Source: JBGPIK01 sp041484845 (GTDB taxonomy: Bacteria; Desulfobacterota; Binatia; UBA9968). Taken from it: a stretch of DNA of 34,618 nucleotides. The stretch is taken from positions 1-34,618 of the forward strand of contig JBGPIK010000019.1 of the NCBI GenBank assembly GCA_041484845.1. Reading direction: 5' to 3'. Every line of letters begins with the position of its first letter. The first letter of the stretch is position 1. A program made the position numbers and the translations under genes. The notes beneath the pieces are model-generated. The model saw only the letters and a list, made by a program, of their open reading frames with translations, had not been told where the DNA came from and searched no databases. Of this stretch, positions 1 through 6,781 are shown in pieces.

Positions 1-204
1 ATTTATGGAATAGCAGTTCCTGCGCCCGGGCATCGCTGGTGCTCGCGCGGACTGGTGTTTGATAGGGACCTAACCCAGACAATAGAGATTAAACGAATCC
101 AGAGCGCCACGGAGTTAGTTTTTGCGGGCAAGCAACAAGCCGAGGACCACGGTCTCAAATTATGCAGGGACTGGATTGATGAGCAGACCTCCGCCGCCAG
201 CTGA
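1..204 (+). CDS. C-terminal fragment of an unrecognised protein
   Basis: The first frame is open from base 1 to a TGA at 202-204 and gives 67 residues ending in DEQTSAAS. The start lies outside the window. The piece is mixed in composition with several Cys and Trp and no obvious membrane segment. I recognise no family. It could be the tail of a larger gene or a chance open frame; the absence of stops over 67 codons and the normal amino-acid mix make a real tail more likely than not. Confidence 0.45.
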   Translation: MYGIAVPAPGHRWCSRGLVFDRDLTQTIEIKRIQSATELVFAGKQQAEDHGLKLCRDWIDEQTSAAS

Positions 205-445
205 AGATCGGCGTCAAAAGCCGCTCGCGTATCGTCGGTGAGACCTCAGTGTAGTCTTCGATTCGCTCGCGCCGATTGGCAAAGAATTATCTCCTCCCCG
301 ACAACCATACAGCCATTTCAAGCCGCCGCTAATTCTTTTCGGGATTGTTCAATATTAGACAGTAATGCCCGTCGAGTCAGCGCAATCTCACTAGGAGAAG
401 ACTCTGAGCCTGAGCGCAAGGTGCGCTCGGAGGAGCGAACGTAAC

Positions 446-730
446 ATGGCGCTACGGGCTGCGGTGCGAGACGGAGTGATCGAGCGGGTGACTCAGCGAT
501 ACAAGGGCATGGACAGGAAGCGTTTGTTTCAGATCGAACTCGATTCGGCGAAACAAGCATGGGCAAATGCCGGTAGCGCACCCGGAGCAAAGATCAGCGG
601 TGATTGTCGTTCCTGCCGCCATCGACACTGCGGCGTTTGTGAAGAATACTCGCTTGCAAAACAATACTCGGACTACTGGATTTGTCATCGTTGCGGGGAA
701 TTAACCGCGCGTGTTTCAAACTTGCATTGA
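446..730 (+). CDS. Small six-cysteine, putative zinc-binding protein
   Basis: This gene encodes 94 residues. The first half (about 1-45) is basic and probably helical. The second half holds six cysteines as CxxC (54, 57), CxxC (62, 65) and CxxC (80, 83), with histidines between, which looks like a treble-clef or zinc-ribbon metal site. An Shine-Dalgarno-like GGAGGAG sits 10 nt before the ATG. The next gene starts 12 nt after the stop, so the two are probably co-transcribed. I do not recognise a named family; a small metal-binding regulatory or adaptor protein is an inference. An overlapping frame on the other strand is a shadow. Confidence 0.65.
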   Translation: MALRAAVRDGVIERVTQRYKGMDRKRLFQIELDSAKQAWANAGSAPGAKISGDCRSCRHRHCGVCEEYSLAKQYSDYWICHRCGELTARVSNLH

Positions 731-742
731 AGGGGGTGCCTT

Positions 743-1093
743 ATGGACTGGGACAAGACTAAATTCGCTTTGTTGAGTGCGGCGGGCGGCGCTGCAGTCT
801 TAGCGGTTGTAGGATTCAACTGGGGTGGATGGGTAACCACCGGAACCGCCGAAGCCATGGCTAAGGAAGTAGCTGCCAATGCTGTCGCCCAGCGATTGGG
901 ATCGATTTGTGTCGCGCAGATTAATAAGGACTCGCAGAAAACCCAGAAGCTAAAAGAAATGAAGGGACAAGATACCTGGGAGATCGGTCGCTATATAGAA
1001 AAGCAGAGTTGGGCGATCATGCCGGGCGACGAGAAACCCGATAGCGCGGTTGCCGATGCGTGCGCTAAGCTTTTTGCCAAACAGATATCATAG
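743..1093 (+). CDS. Small protein with one N-terminal membrane helix
   Basis: This gene encodes 116 residues. Residues 8-30 form one hydrophobic segment (LLSAAGGAAVLAVVGFNWGG) followed by a threonine/glycine turn and a soluble, mostly helical C-terminal part with two cysteines (SICVAQ and DACAKL). The topology suggests a single-pass inner-membrane or uncleaved-signal protein with a periplasmic tail. The ATG follows a GGGGGTG ribosome site at 5 nt. It lies 12 nt downstream of the six-cysteine gene and is likely in one operon with it. I know this pattern only as conserved hypothetical proteins of soil proteobacteria; no function can be given. Confidence 0.7.
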   Translation: MDWDKTKFALLSAAGGAAVLAVVGFNWGGWVTTGTAEAMAKEVAANAVAQRLGSICVAQINKDSQKTQKLKEMKGQDTWEIGRYIEKQSWAIMPGDEKPDSAVADACAKLFAKQIS

Positions 1094-1104
1094 AACGCCG
1101 CGCG

Positions 1105-1123
1105 GCGATTTCCTGCAAATCGC
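1105..1123 (+). terminator. Hairpin after the small-protein operon
   Basis: A 7-bp perfect stem (GCGATTT / AAATCGC) with a CCTGC loop begins 12 nt after the stop of the preceding gene, next to the palindrome CGCCGCGCGGCG at 1095-1106. There is no T-tract, so this is only a possible terminator or mRNA-stabilising hairpin. Confidence 0.3.
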
Positions 1124-1246
1124 GCGTTAACGAGTCAATGGAGGAGGGGGCCGAGCCATCTGCCGCGAACGCGGCAGGCGCGGCTTGTTATTGGCCGCTT
1201 GTGACCGTGATACCGGTCGGAAAAAAATTGGGAAAGGAACTACCCG

Positions 1247-1366
1247 ATGGGAGACAAAGGCAAGAAAGATAAGGACAAAGCTCAGAAACAGAAAACAAAA
1301 AAACAGGAACAAACGGTAAAAAACAATCTAGCGAAGGCGCCGGCTAAAAGGGTGGGTGTGGCTTAG
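1247..1366 (+). CDS. 39-residue lysine-rich small protein
   Basis: An ATG preceded by AAAGGAAC opens a 39-residue frame starting MGDKGKKDKDKAQKQK. It is extremely rich in Lys, Gln and Asp, with no hydrophobic core, and ends in KRVGVA. Peptides with this MGDK...KKDK opening recur as unannotated hypothetical proteins in many soil bacterial genomes, which together with the good ribosome site supports a real gene. Function is unknown; an intrinsically disordered, nucleic-acid-binding or stress-related peptide is a guess. It is below common length cut-offs and is easily missed. Confidence 0.6.
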   Translation: MGDKGKKDKDKAQKQKTKKQEQTVKNNLAKAPAKRVGVA

Positions 1367-1658
1367 CATCGGGCATATCTGAATTTACGCACGCCTTTGT
1401 TGACTGTGCCCGTTCTCTTACTTCCGCTACGTGCTCGTAGCACGACTTTATTACTTTGAGACTTTGGGAATGGTGGTGGGTGATCGAGGCACGGTCGTCT
1501 TCCCCTCGCCAGAAGAGATTCTACCTTGAATTTTCTCTTTAAGTTTTAAACGTTCCTGCCGCGAATCTGTGGGGGGAACAATGCGGCGACAGGCGGTTGC
1601 CACCGGAGTCCCTCGCCGGCGTTAGACCCTTGTTTTAAGAGCGCTGGCAACGTAGCGA

Positions 1659-2057
1659 TTAGATTGTATCAATCGCTTTTCTGATGGAGTCAAAATTAAA
1701 CATCATACACCACGAGACATCGCGTCTCTGCAGCGCAGGCGGCGAATTGTTAATTGAACTGGGCTTAACGGCGACGAGTTTTTTCTTGAGTTCTAACGCC
1801 TTCTGGATCTCCCACTTCGCCCAGCCACTGCGGTAGGTCTCTTTGCCGACGAGGCAGAGAAAGTGACTGGAACGGCCGATCTGCGCGGCCAGGTCCTGTT
1901 TGATGTCCGCCGCTTCGTTGCTGTCGAGCTCGACGTTGAGAGACTTATCGTACGATGTAAAATTGAATTCGTGGTTGACGTCCCATCCAAGTAGCCGATC
2001 CTTGGCGCGCTTGTCATGGTCATAGTCGTAGCTGATGAATACTTCATTTGTAGCCAT
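1659..2057 (-). CDS. ThsB-like TIR-domain protein (orphan)
   Basis: This gene encodes 132 residues, almost entirely one TIR-like fold of the ThsB/MTH538 (DUF1863) family. It opens with the family signature FISYDYDHDKRAKD (residues 7-20), followed by an LLGW helix and the HFLCLVG strand at about 65-71. The KWEIQKALELKKKLVAV segment has Glu83 at the place of the TIR catalytic glutamate. In Thoeris defence, ThsB senses phage and makes a cyclic-ADP-ribose-type signal that activates the NADase ThsA. No ThsA-like gene (SIR2 or Macro plus SLOG) is adjacent on either side. A GGAGAAG ribosome site precedes the ATG. It could be a defence orphan, a partner of a distant ThsA, or a non-defence TIR enzyme. 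Confidence 0.88.
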   Translation of the reverse strand: MATNEVFISYDYDHDKRAKDRLLGWDVNHEFNFTSYDKSLNVELDSNEAADIKQDLAAQIGRSSHFLCLVGKETYRSGWAKWEIQKALELKKKLVAVKPSSINNSPPALQRRDVSWCMMFNFDSIRKAIDTI

Positions 2058-2574
2058 CTGACTTCTCCTTCATGGACTGCATTGTGTGTGACTCGATTGT
2101 TGGCCGAGCCTGCCGTTAAGGCCGATAACGAGTTAGTGGAAAATATTGGGTATAAAGTGTTTTTTCTCTTTTCCGGCGAAGGCGCCTTCGAAACGCATCA
2201 GAGAAAGCCTGATGCGATCAACACGATTACCACCCTGACGTCAAACGATAGAGCGCGCATAACACTCCCCTGTGTTAGGCTTGCGATACGCGTGGGATCT
2301 TGGAAGAGGAAGGGGTCAGCCGGTAATAGGGTTGCGCTTAATGCCGGTCCATGCCACGCGAGTTTTGTGGCCCGATCATTGCCTCTTACGCACCAGTAGG
2401 CGGAAGGACATCCAGATTTAACTCTATAGGAACGAGGGTGTTCTAGCAAGCGCTGTTGCGAATGAGTGGTGGTAGCAACAGAGCGCGCCTATCGGAACGG
2501 GGCCGGCAATTTCCAGCGTCTGAGATCTTTTTGCCCCGCCTGTTTATCAGCGGTTTTCAATCGCTGCGGGTTTG

Positions 2575-2600
2575 ATTCCCCGCAGCTTGCTGCGTAATGA
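2575..2600. repeat. Half copy of the CCCCGCAGCTTGCTGCG element
   Basis: ATTCCCCGCAGCTTGCTGCG matches the core of the hairpin at 2737-2762 but lacks the closing GGGG arm. It is preceded by GGGTTTGATTCC, which superficially resembles a tRNA T-arm. Confidence 0.5.
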
Positions 2601-2623
2601 GCTATTCCAGACCTCTTAGAGTC

Positions 2624-2701
2624 CGTCATTCCCGGATGCTTCTATCGGGAATCCAGGCGCGACCGAACCTGGACCCCCGATTAAAACATTCGGGGGTGAC
2701 G
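2624..2701. repeat. Dispersed CGTCATTCCCG...GGGGGTGACG palindromic repeat
   Basis: The 78-bp element begins CGTCATTCCCGG and ends CGGGGGTGACG, with internal inverted pairs (GGGAATCCAGG / CCTGGACCCCCG). This end structure is typical of short intergenic palindromic repeats found in many copies in proteobacterial genomes. Only one copy lies in the window, so the copy number is inferred. Confidence 0.6.
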
Positions 2702-2736
2702 CCGTTGGGATAAAATCTCACCGCTATGTTCTGATA

Positions 2737-2762
2737 CCCCGTCAGCTTGCTGCGGGGTAGTT
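2737..2762. repeat. TACCCCG-CAGC hairpin element
   Basis: TACCCCGTCAGCTTGCTGCG followed by GGGTA forms a 7-bp stem (TACCCCG/CGGGGTA) continued by CAGC/GCTG with one bulged T. It shares its core with the copy at 2575-2600, so at least two copies of the element lie within 190 bp. Confidence 0.6.
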
Positions 2763-2837
2763 CATCAATCTGGATATCTTTGCTGACCGCGCTACCGAAT
2801 CGCAAATAAGACGCCGGATGATAGGCTCCAAAACAAG

Positions 2838-3281
2838 TTAGGCCGCGTCGTCTCCGGTGCTAGGCCCGAATTCAGACTCGAAGATCTCCGCCAAAATACG
2901 ACAAATATCGGCTGCAGACAGGATACCGGCGAGTTTTTCGTGATGAACAACGATAGCGGACCCGATATGACGTCGTGCCATCTCGAAGGCAACCTCGTTC
3001 AGGGGCATGTCGAAGGCAACGACATAAGCATCGTCAATCATAACGTCGCGGGCTCGCATCTGTGTCTTGTCTACTGTTGGCAATAACCGGTCGAGTAAAT
3101 GACGGACGTCTCGCTCTGAAACGATGCCGACCACTCGACCGTCCTGCTGGACGGGAATATGACGGACCTGGTGCTCGCGCATTAATCGCTCCACTTCGAA
3201 GATTCCTTCGTCACTATCAACAAAATAGGGGAAAGGGGTCATGACGGACCCCACGTAGGGAATCTTTTTAAACTTCTTCAT
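2838..3281 (-). CDS. CBS-domain pair protein
   Basis: This gene encodes 147 residues made of two CBS motifs in tandem. The first (about 10-70) begins VGSVMTPFPYFV and includes HIPVQQDGRVVGIVSERDV. The second (about 80-135) begins ARDVMIDDAYVV and includes HEKLAGILSAADICRIL. Paired CBS domains form a cleft that binds AMP, ATP or related adenosyl ligands, and stand-alone pairs act as energy-state sensors for partner proteins. I chose the ATG at 3281 because AGGAG lies 8 nt before it; an ATG 33 nt upstream lacks a ribosome site. Its partner is not evident, since the neighbours on both sides are unrelated. The tail after 135 is acidic and short. Confidence 0.88.
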   Translation of the reverse strand: MKKFKKIPYVGSVMTPFPYFVDSDEGIFEVERLMREHQVRHIPVQQDGRVVGIVSERDVRHLLDRLLPTVDKTQMRARDVMIDDAYVVAFDMPLNEVAFEMARRHIGSAIVVHHEKLAGILSAADICRILAEIFESEFGPSTGDDAA

Positions 3282-3542
3282 AATAACGGCTCCTGCTTTG
3301 ATAGCAGAGTTCATGGTACCACTTTAAACGTCCGAGGGGAAAAAAGGGTGCCCGCAAATCAACTTTCAGTAAAATGACTCGCGCCGAGAATATCATCCAA
3401 ACCGTTCGTTTTGTCGTGACCGCGCCGGCCACGTACAGTCAGGCGGAAATCACCGTGCGGACGCAAAAAACACCATATAGTTGAACGGCTCAGGCGCAAG
3501 AGGGGATGCAGGAAGCCAAAAACCCGGAATGAGGAGCGTGGG

Positions 3543-3873
3543 AAAGGCGGGTGCGCTACAACTGGACTCTTGCGCGACCGGAAGCTTCTAAACGCGTCAC
3601 CAGAGCCGGCCACCTTGGTGCTAAAGACGAAGCTCATCGAATACGAACCGGGCAACGCCTTTGGCCGATGGCTTCTTCCCGGCTTGGGGACGACGGTATG
3701 CACCATGCACGCTGAGATTCTGGACAAAAATAATGGCGCTTTGGTCGGCCGGATGGAGAGTCGCCAGACCGTGTCGTTCGGCGGCGCCTATTCCGTAGGG
3801 GCGGACCAATATATCTGCAAACGGGTGGCACGAACTCATGCGGGACATCGACAAAAAACTGGGCCGGAAGTAG
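3543..3873 (+). pseudogene. Frameshifted DUF4410-like remnant
   Basis: One frame carries KTKLIEYEPGNAFGRWL-(L)PGLGTTV...LDKNNGALVGRMESRQTVSFGGA, which resembles the core of DUF4410 proteins (an EFEPGN..R...PG.G block, then a D..tG.vlg strand). Near 3828 the homology changes frame: the other frame then reads WHELMRDIDKKLGRK and stops at 3873, a normal-looking amphipathic C-terminal helix. The N-terminal third of the family, including any lipoprotein signal, is not recognisable upstream, and no start with a ribosome site is seen. This is therefore a decayed copy, or a gene hit by sequence errors. The family is of unknown function and usually exported. Confidence 0.5.
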
Positions 3874-3964
3874 TGTGACGTTGCCGGGCGAGAAATGGAA
3901 ATACATCCGAGATCCGAGCATTGGCTTCGCGAATTTCGTGGTATGAATTCTTTACGTGGCGTCG

Positions 3965-3993
3965 TTGACGAGAGTGTCTTACACGTGTAATAT
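3965..3993 (+). promoter_or_regulatory. Sigma70-type promoter of the mazF-type operon
   Basis: TTGACG (3965-3970) and TAATAT (3988-3993) are separated by exactly 17 nt, about 25 nt ahead of the antitoxin ATG. The -10 box is embedded in the operator palindromes described next. Confidence 0.7.
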
Positions 3994-4001
3994 ACGTATA
4001 T
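3979..4001 (+). promoter_or_regulatory. Double palindromic operator for toxin-antitoxin autoregulation
   Basis: Two perfect 12-bp palindromes, TTACACGTGTAA (3979-3990) and ATATACGTATAT (3990-4001), share one base and cover the -10 box. Type II antitoxins usually bind such sites as dimers to repress their own operon, so this is the likely antitoxin operator. The binding itself is inferred. Confidence 0.65.
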
Positions 4002-4018
4002 ATACTTTGAGGGGAAAG

Positions 4019-4249
4019 ATGCAAAAAAAGCTTACCATTACCGTTCACGAAGAGGTTTATGCCGGACTTCGCAAAGTCATTGGTCCGAGGAAGATAAGCC
4101 GGTTCATTGAAAATTTGGTTCGTCCTCACGTGGTTAAGGCGAAACTGGAGTCTGCTTATAAGCAAATGGCTGAAGATGAGGCGCGGGAGGCTGAGGCACT
4201 GGAGTGGTCTGAGGGGACGGTTGGAGACGTATCCCATGAAGCGAGGTGA
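4019..4249 (+). CDS. Antitoxin partner of MazF-type toxin
   Basis: This gene encodes 76 residues. The N-terminal part (KKLTITVHEEVYAGLRKVIG, then KISRFIENLVRPHVV) has the strand-helix-helix pattern of a ribbon-helix-helix DNA-binding antitoxin. The C-terminal part (about 45-76) is acidic and helical (KQMAEDEAREAEALEW), as expected of the toxin-neutralising tail. I chose the ATG at 4019 because GAGGGGA precedes it and because it starts downstream of the promoter and operator; an upstream in-frame start would overlap the operator. The toxin gene overlaps its end by 14 nt in another frame, giving translational coupling. The sequence is closer to RHH than to the AbrB-type MazE. Confidence 0.85.
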   Translation: MQKKLTITVHEEVYAGLRKVIGPRKISRFIENLVRPHVVKAKLESAYKQMAEDEAREAEALEWSEGTVGDVSHEAR

Positions 4250-4559
4250 GGTGTGGTGGATCAATTTCGATCCCTCTGTGGGTGGAGAAATCAAAAAGAA
4301 ACGCCCTGCTGTAATCGTTAGCAATGATTCAGCAAACAAATTCCTGAATCGAATTCAAGTTGTTCCATTGACCTCCAACATCGAGGCGCTTTATCCGAGC
4401 GAGGCCTATGTGAAGCTCAAAGGTAAGCGAAGCAAGGCGATGGCCGACCAACTGACCACGGTGAGCAAATTGAGATTCATCAACAGAGAGGGCTTGGTCT
4501 CAATGTCAGATATGGCCGGAATTGAGCAGGCTATAAAAACGCAGTTGGACTTGCCGTAA
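4236..4559 (+). CDS. mazF: MazF/PemK-family endoribonuclease toxin
   Basis: This gene encodes 107 residues, the usual length. The MazF hallmarks are all present: KRGEVWWINFDPSVGGEIKK at the N-terminus, KKRPAVIVSND with the catalytic Arg (about residues 24-33), VVPLTSNI, and a C-terminal MADQLTTVSKLRF segment containing the conserved Asp-Gln and Thr-Val-Ser. The product is a ribosome-independent mRNA interferase held inactive by the antitoxin. The ATG at 4236 lies inside the antitoxin gene, 14 nt before its stop, so translation is coupled. An ATG further upstream in the same frame would only add antisense-like sequence. The pair looks intact and functional. Confidence 0.95.
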   Translation: MKRGEVWWINFDPSVGGEIKKKRPAVIVSNDSANKFLNRIQVVPLTSNIEALYPSEAYVKLKGKRSKAMADQLTTVSKLRFINREGLVSMSDMAGIEQAIKTQLDLP

Positions 4560-4588
4560 ACAACCCCTTCTTAACGACAGATCAGAGT

Positions 4589-5272
4589 TTACGACCAAAG
4601 CTTTCGCAAAAAATCTAGCGTCACCTGCTCGAGACTGTTCACCACCGCGGTCGCTTCGCCCAGCAGTTCTGCGCTGTGCGAATTGGTGACGGCCAGACAT
4701 TTCATTCCCGCGCGACGGGCGCCGCGAACTCCTTCTTTGGAATCTTCGATGACGAGGCAGTCGGCAGCGGCAATGTTCTCTTTACCGTCGAGGCGAGCAT
4801 TGAGCGCCGCCAGCGCTTTTACAAAAATCTCCGGTTCGGGTTTGCCCGCGCTTACGTCTTCGGCGCTCACGATTACGCGAAAGTGGCTACGTAAAGTGAT
4901 CGTTGAGAGAATGGTTTCAATTTCATGGCGCAAAGCTCCGGAAGCGACAGCTAAAGGGAGAATCGGAGCGAGGCTTGCGACCAATGATTTGACACCCGGG
5001 AAGACCTCTACATGATTGCGTATGGCGTCTTGATAGTAGACGGCCTTACGCTCGACGAGCTCGACTAATTTTGCATCGGCCAGCGGGCGTTGATGCTCTC
5101 GGTATCCGGCGATAAACGCGCCCCGATCATCAAAGCCGAGAAACCGCGCATAATAATCTTCCTCGGTGAGAGGAATATTCTCTTCACCCAGGACTTTTTG
5201 AAATAGCCGGAAATGAATCGGCTCGTCATTGACAATGATCCCGTTGAAGTCAAAAATAACCGCTCGAAGCAT
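4589..5272 (-). CDS. HAD-superfamily hydrolase, beta-phosphoglucomutase-like
   Basis: This gene encodes 227 residues from the ATG at 5272, the usual size for HAD subfamily I with an alpha-helical cap. Motif I is AVIFDFNGIIVNDEP, with Asp8 as nucleophile. Cap residues follow (about 20-85), then motif II AVASGA, motif III with Lys in SAGKPEPEIF, and motif IV CLVIEDSKEGVRGARRAG. Such enzymes dephosphorylate or isomerise small phosphosugars. The second acidic residue of motif I, which normally acts as general acid/base (DxD), is Asn10 here, a variant seen in some relatives. An in-frame start 54 nt upstream would add a non-homologous leader. The substrate cannot be named. Confidence 0.88.
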   Translation of the reverse strand: MLRAVIFDFNGIIVNDEPIHFRLFQKVLGEENIPLTEEDYYARFLGFDDRGAFIAGYREHQRPLADAKLVELVERKAVYYQDAIRNHVEVFPGVKSLVASLAPILPLAVASGALRHEIETILSTITLRSHFRVIVSAEDVSAGKPEPEIFVKALAALNARLDGKENIAAADCLVIEDSKEGVRGARRAGMKCLAVTNSHSAELLGEATAVVNSLEQVTLDFLRKLWS

Positions 5273-5294
5273 CGTTGCACGATTACAGAAATAA

Positions 5295-5309
5295 TCTTTT
5301 GTTTCAACG
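5295..5309. repeat. 15-bp direct repeat, copy 1
   Basis: TCTTTTGTTTCAACG here is identical to 5771-5785. The copies lie upstream of the divergent HAD and NUDIX genes respectively. This may be chance or a shared regulatory site. Confidence 0.3.
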
Positions 5310-5397
5310 TGACCCCCGGTTAGCAAATATCAGGCTTGACCCTAACGGTGCGCGATGTGGCAAGACAACCTTGCGCCCGAGGCTCTTGCGCCACGGT

Positions 5398-5685
5398 CTA
5401 CAGCCCTTCGACGATCAAGAGCTTCGATTTTGTCGTTTTCTTCCTAAGGTCCCGTAACGGGCGATACTCTGGCGACTCGTACCACGTCTTGGCTTGAGCA
5501 ACGCTATCGAACTTGAGGATGGTTAACCGCGTAGGCGCCCAGTCGCCTTCGAGCGCCTCGACAGCGCCGCCTCGCGCGACGTATGTCCCGCCGTGCGCTG
5601 CAATCAGGGCCGGGACGGCCTTCTTGTATTCTTCAAACCCGACGGGATCGGTAACTTCGACATCAGCAATGATATAAGTAGGCAA
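5398..5685 (-). CDS. DUF1330 family protein
   Basis: This gene encodes 95 residues of a dimeric alpha/beta barrel-like (ferredoxin-fold) protein. Family landmarks are PTYIIADVEVTDPVGFEEYKK at the start, HGGTYVARGG in the middle, then LTILKFDSVAQAKTWYESPEY and a C-terminal strand. These small proteins are widespread, and their biochemical role is not established. I prefer the TTG start at 5685 because AAGGAG sits 6 nt before it; a GTG 15 nt further upstream would place the ribosome site inside the coding sequence. It is a single gene, divergent from the NUDIX gene. Confidence 0.85.
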   Translation of the reverse strand: MPTYIIADVEVTDPVGFEEYKKAVPALIAAHGGTYVARGGAVEALEGDWAPTRLTILKFDSVAQAKTWYESPEYRPLRDLRKKTTKSKLLIVEGL

Positions 5686-5770
5686 ACTGTTCTCCTTCAC
5701 GAGCGGTAGACGATCTCGAACCGGCGTTTCCTCCTGCGGTCCCAGACGGGAAGCGTTCTATCCCAATTAT

Positions 5771-5785
5771 TCTTTTGTTTCAACG
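5771..5785. repeat. 15-bp direct repeat, copy 2
   Basis: TCTTTTGTTTCAACG, identical to 5295-5309, lies 22 nt before the NUDIX start codon. Confidence 0.3.
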
Positions 5786-5807
5786 CAATCTGCGCTAGAA
5801 ATAACCT

Positions 5808-6356
5808 ATGGCTTCAGAACACTATCAGCACCATGCCCATGGTCATATCGAGTACCGTTTCTGCCCTCGCTGCGGCGGTGATTTGGAGCAACGAATAATC
5901 AAAGCGACGGAGCCGAAGCGGCTCGTGTGCGTGAATTGCGCGTTTATTTTCTATCAGGATCCTAAAGTTGTCGCCGGAACCATATTCACTTACGACGGAG
6001 GCATTGCATTACTGAGGCGCGGTGTTGAGCCGGCGTTGGGGAAGTGGGTTTTTCCGGGCGGCTATGTCGATCGGGGCGAAAGTGTCCAGGACGCGGCGAT
6101 CCGCGAGACGCGGGAAGAATCTCAAGTGGAAGTTGAGCTCGGGCCGCTGCTCAATGTTTATTCCTATCCGCGCACGCCGACCGTCATCGTGGTTTATACT
6201 GCGCAGGTCATCAGTGGCGAGTTCGGTGCCGGCGATGAATCGCTGGAAGCGCGGACGTTTCGTCCGAGCGAACTTCCCTGGGGCGAAATTGCCTTTGACA
6301 GTACCCGTGACGCATTAAAGGATTACATTGAGATCTACGTCAATCAACGCTCTTGA
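5808..6356 (+). CDS. NUDIX hydrolase with N-terminal zinc ribbon
   Basis: This gene encodes 182 residues. A four-cysteine zinc ribbon (Cys19, Cys22, Cys41, Cys44) precedes a NUDIX domain whose box runs from Gly85 to Val107 (GGYVDRGESVQDAAIRE, then TREESQVEV). The Glu residues that bind Mg2+ are intact; the usual Gly near the box end is Gln. This architecture is shared by NudC-like and ADP-ribose/NADH pyrophosphatase relatives, which cleave a nucleoside diphosphate linked to another moiety. A His-rich leader (HYQHHAHGH) is unusual. The gene is followed within a few bases by a terminator-like hairpin that also faces the Rieske gene, so it is probably monocistronic. Confidence 0.92.
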   Translation: MASEHYQHHAHGHIEYRFCPRCGGDLEQRIIKATEPKRLVCVNCAFIFYQDPKVVAGTIFTYDGGIALLRRGVEPALGKWVFPGGYVDRGESVQDAAIRETREESQVEVELGPLLNVYSYPRTPTVIVVYTAQVISGEFGAGDESLEARTFRPSELPWGEIAFDSTRDALKDYIEIYVNQRS

Positions 6357-6360
6357 AATG

Positions 6361-6400
6361 AAAAAAGCCCACGCCTTGCATAAGGTCGCGGGCCTTTAAT
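6361..6400. terminator. Bidirectional rho-independent terminator
   Basis: An A-rich run leads into an imperfect stem, GCCCACGCCTT / AAGGTCGCGGGC (6367-6393), and then CTTTAATATT. It sits between the converging NUDIX and Rieske genes and could end both transcripts. Confidence 0.7.
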
Positions 6401-6416
6401 ATTGCAGGGATAGCGC

Positions 6417-6722
6417 TCAGAGATTGACGAGCACGTCCTCGCCTTCAACCTTAACTTCATATTTGTTCGTCGGTAAATCCGGAACCAGCTCGTTGGCTCC
6501 TGTGGTCACATCATAGCGCCAGCCATGCCACGGGCAGATCACCGTCTTGCCGTCCAATTCACCTTCTCCCAACGGTCCGCCGCGATGTCCACAGGTGTCG
6601 TTGATCGCGTAGAAATTCCCTTCAACATTAAAGACGGCAACGAGCTTTCCGTTAATATCCATGCTTTTTCCGCAACCCGGTTTCACGTCGCTGGTCTTAC
6701 AAAGCTTAACGAAATTGGCCAT
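6417..6722 (-). CDS. Rieske [2Fe-2S] ferredoxin
   Basis: This gene encodes 101 residues, a complete stand-alone Rieske domain. The cluster ligands are Cys44 and His46 in CGHRGG and Cys63 and His66 in CPWHGW, with the standard spacing. It is a soluble cytoplasmic electron carrier of the kind that serves dioxygenases, nitrite reductases or unidentified oxygenases. It also has the PDLPTNKYEVKVEGEDVLVNL C-terminal strands typical of the BphF/NirD-like group. AAAGGA lies 9 nt before the ATG. The YgfZ-like gene lies 59 nt upstream on the same strand, so an Fe-S repair protein and an Fe-S protein may share a transcript. No oxygenase gene is nearby. Confidence 0.93.
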   Translation of the reverse strand: MANFVKLCKTSDVKPGCGKSMDINGKLVAVFNVEGNFYAINDTCGHRGGPLGEGELDGKTVICPWHGWRYDVTTGANELVPDLPTNKYEVKVEGEDVLVNL

Positions 6723-6781
6723 CCTTTTGGGTCCTTTCTGACGAAAAAATTTCGCCTACTATACGTGCTTGCGATTCGGAT

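Larger units (their letters stand above)
2058..2837. other. 780-bp gap with dispersed palindromic repeats
   Basis: No convincing gene is seen between the TIR gene and the CBS gene. Open frames here lack ribosome sites and protein-like composition. The right half carries the palindromic repeats described separately at 2575-2762. Confidence 0.6.

Noticed and set aside
2567..2600. GGGTTTGATTCC stretch as a tRNA T-arm
   Set aside because: No anticodon or acceptor stem fits around it, and the sequence matches the nearby CCCCGCAGCTTGCTGCG repeat element.
5295..5785. 15-bp direct repeat as a regulatory operator pair for HAD and NUDIX genes
   Set aside because: Only two copies, asymmetric and not palindromic. 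Kept as a low-confidence repeat only.
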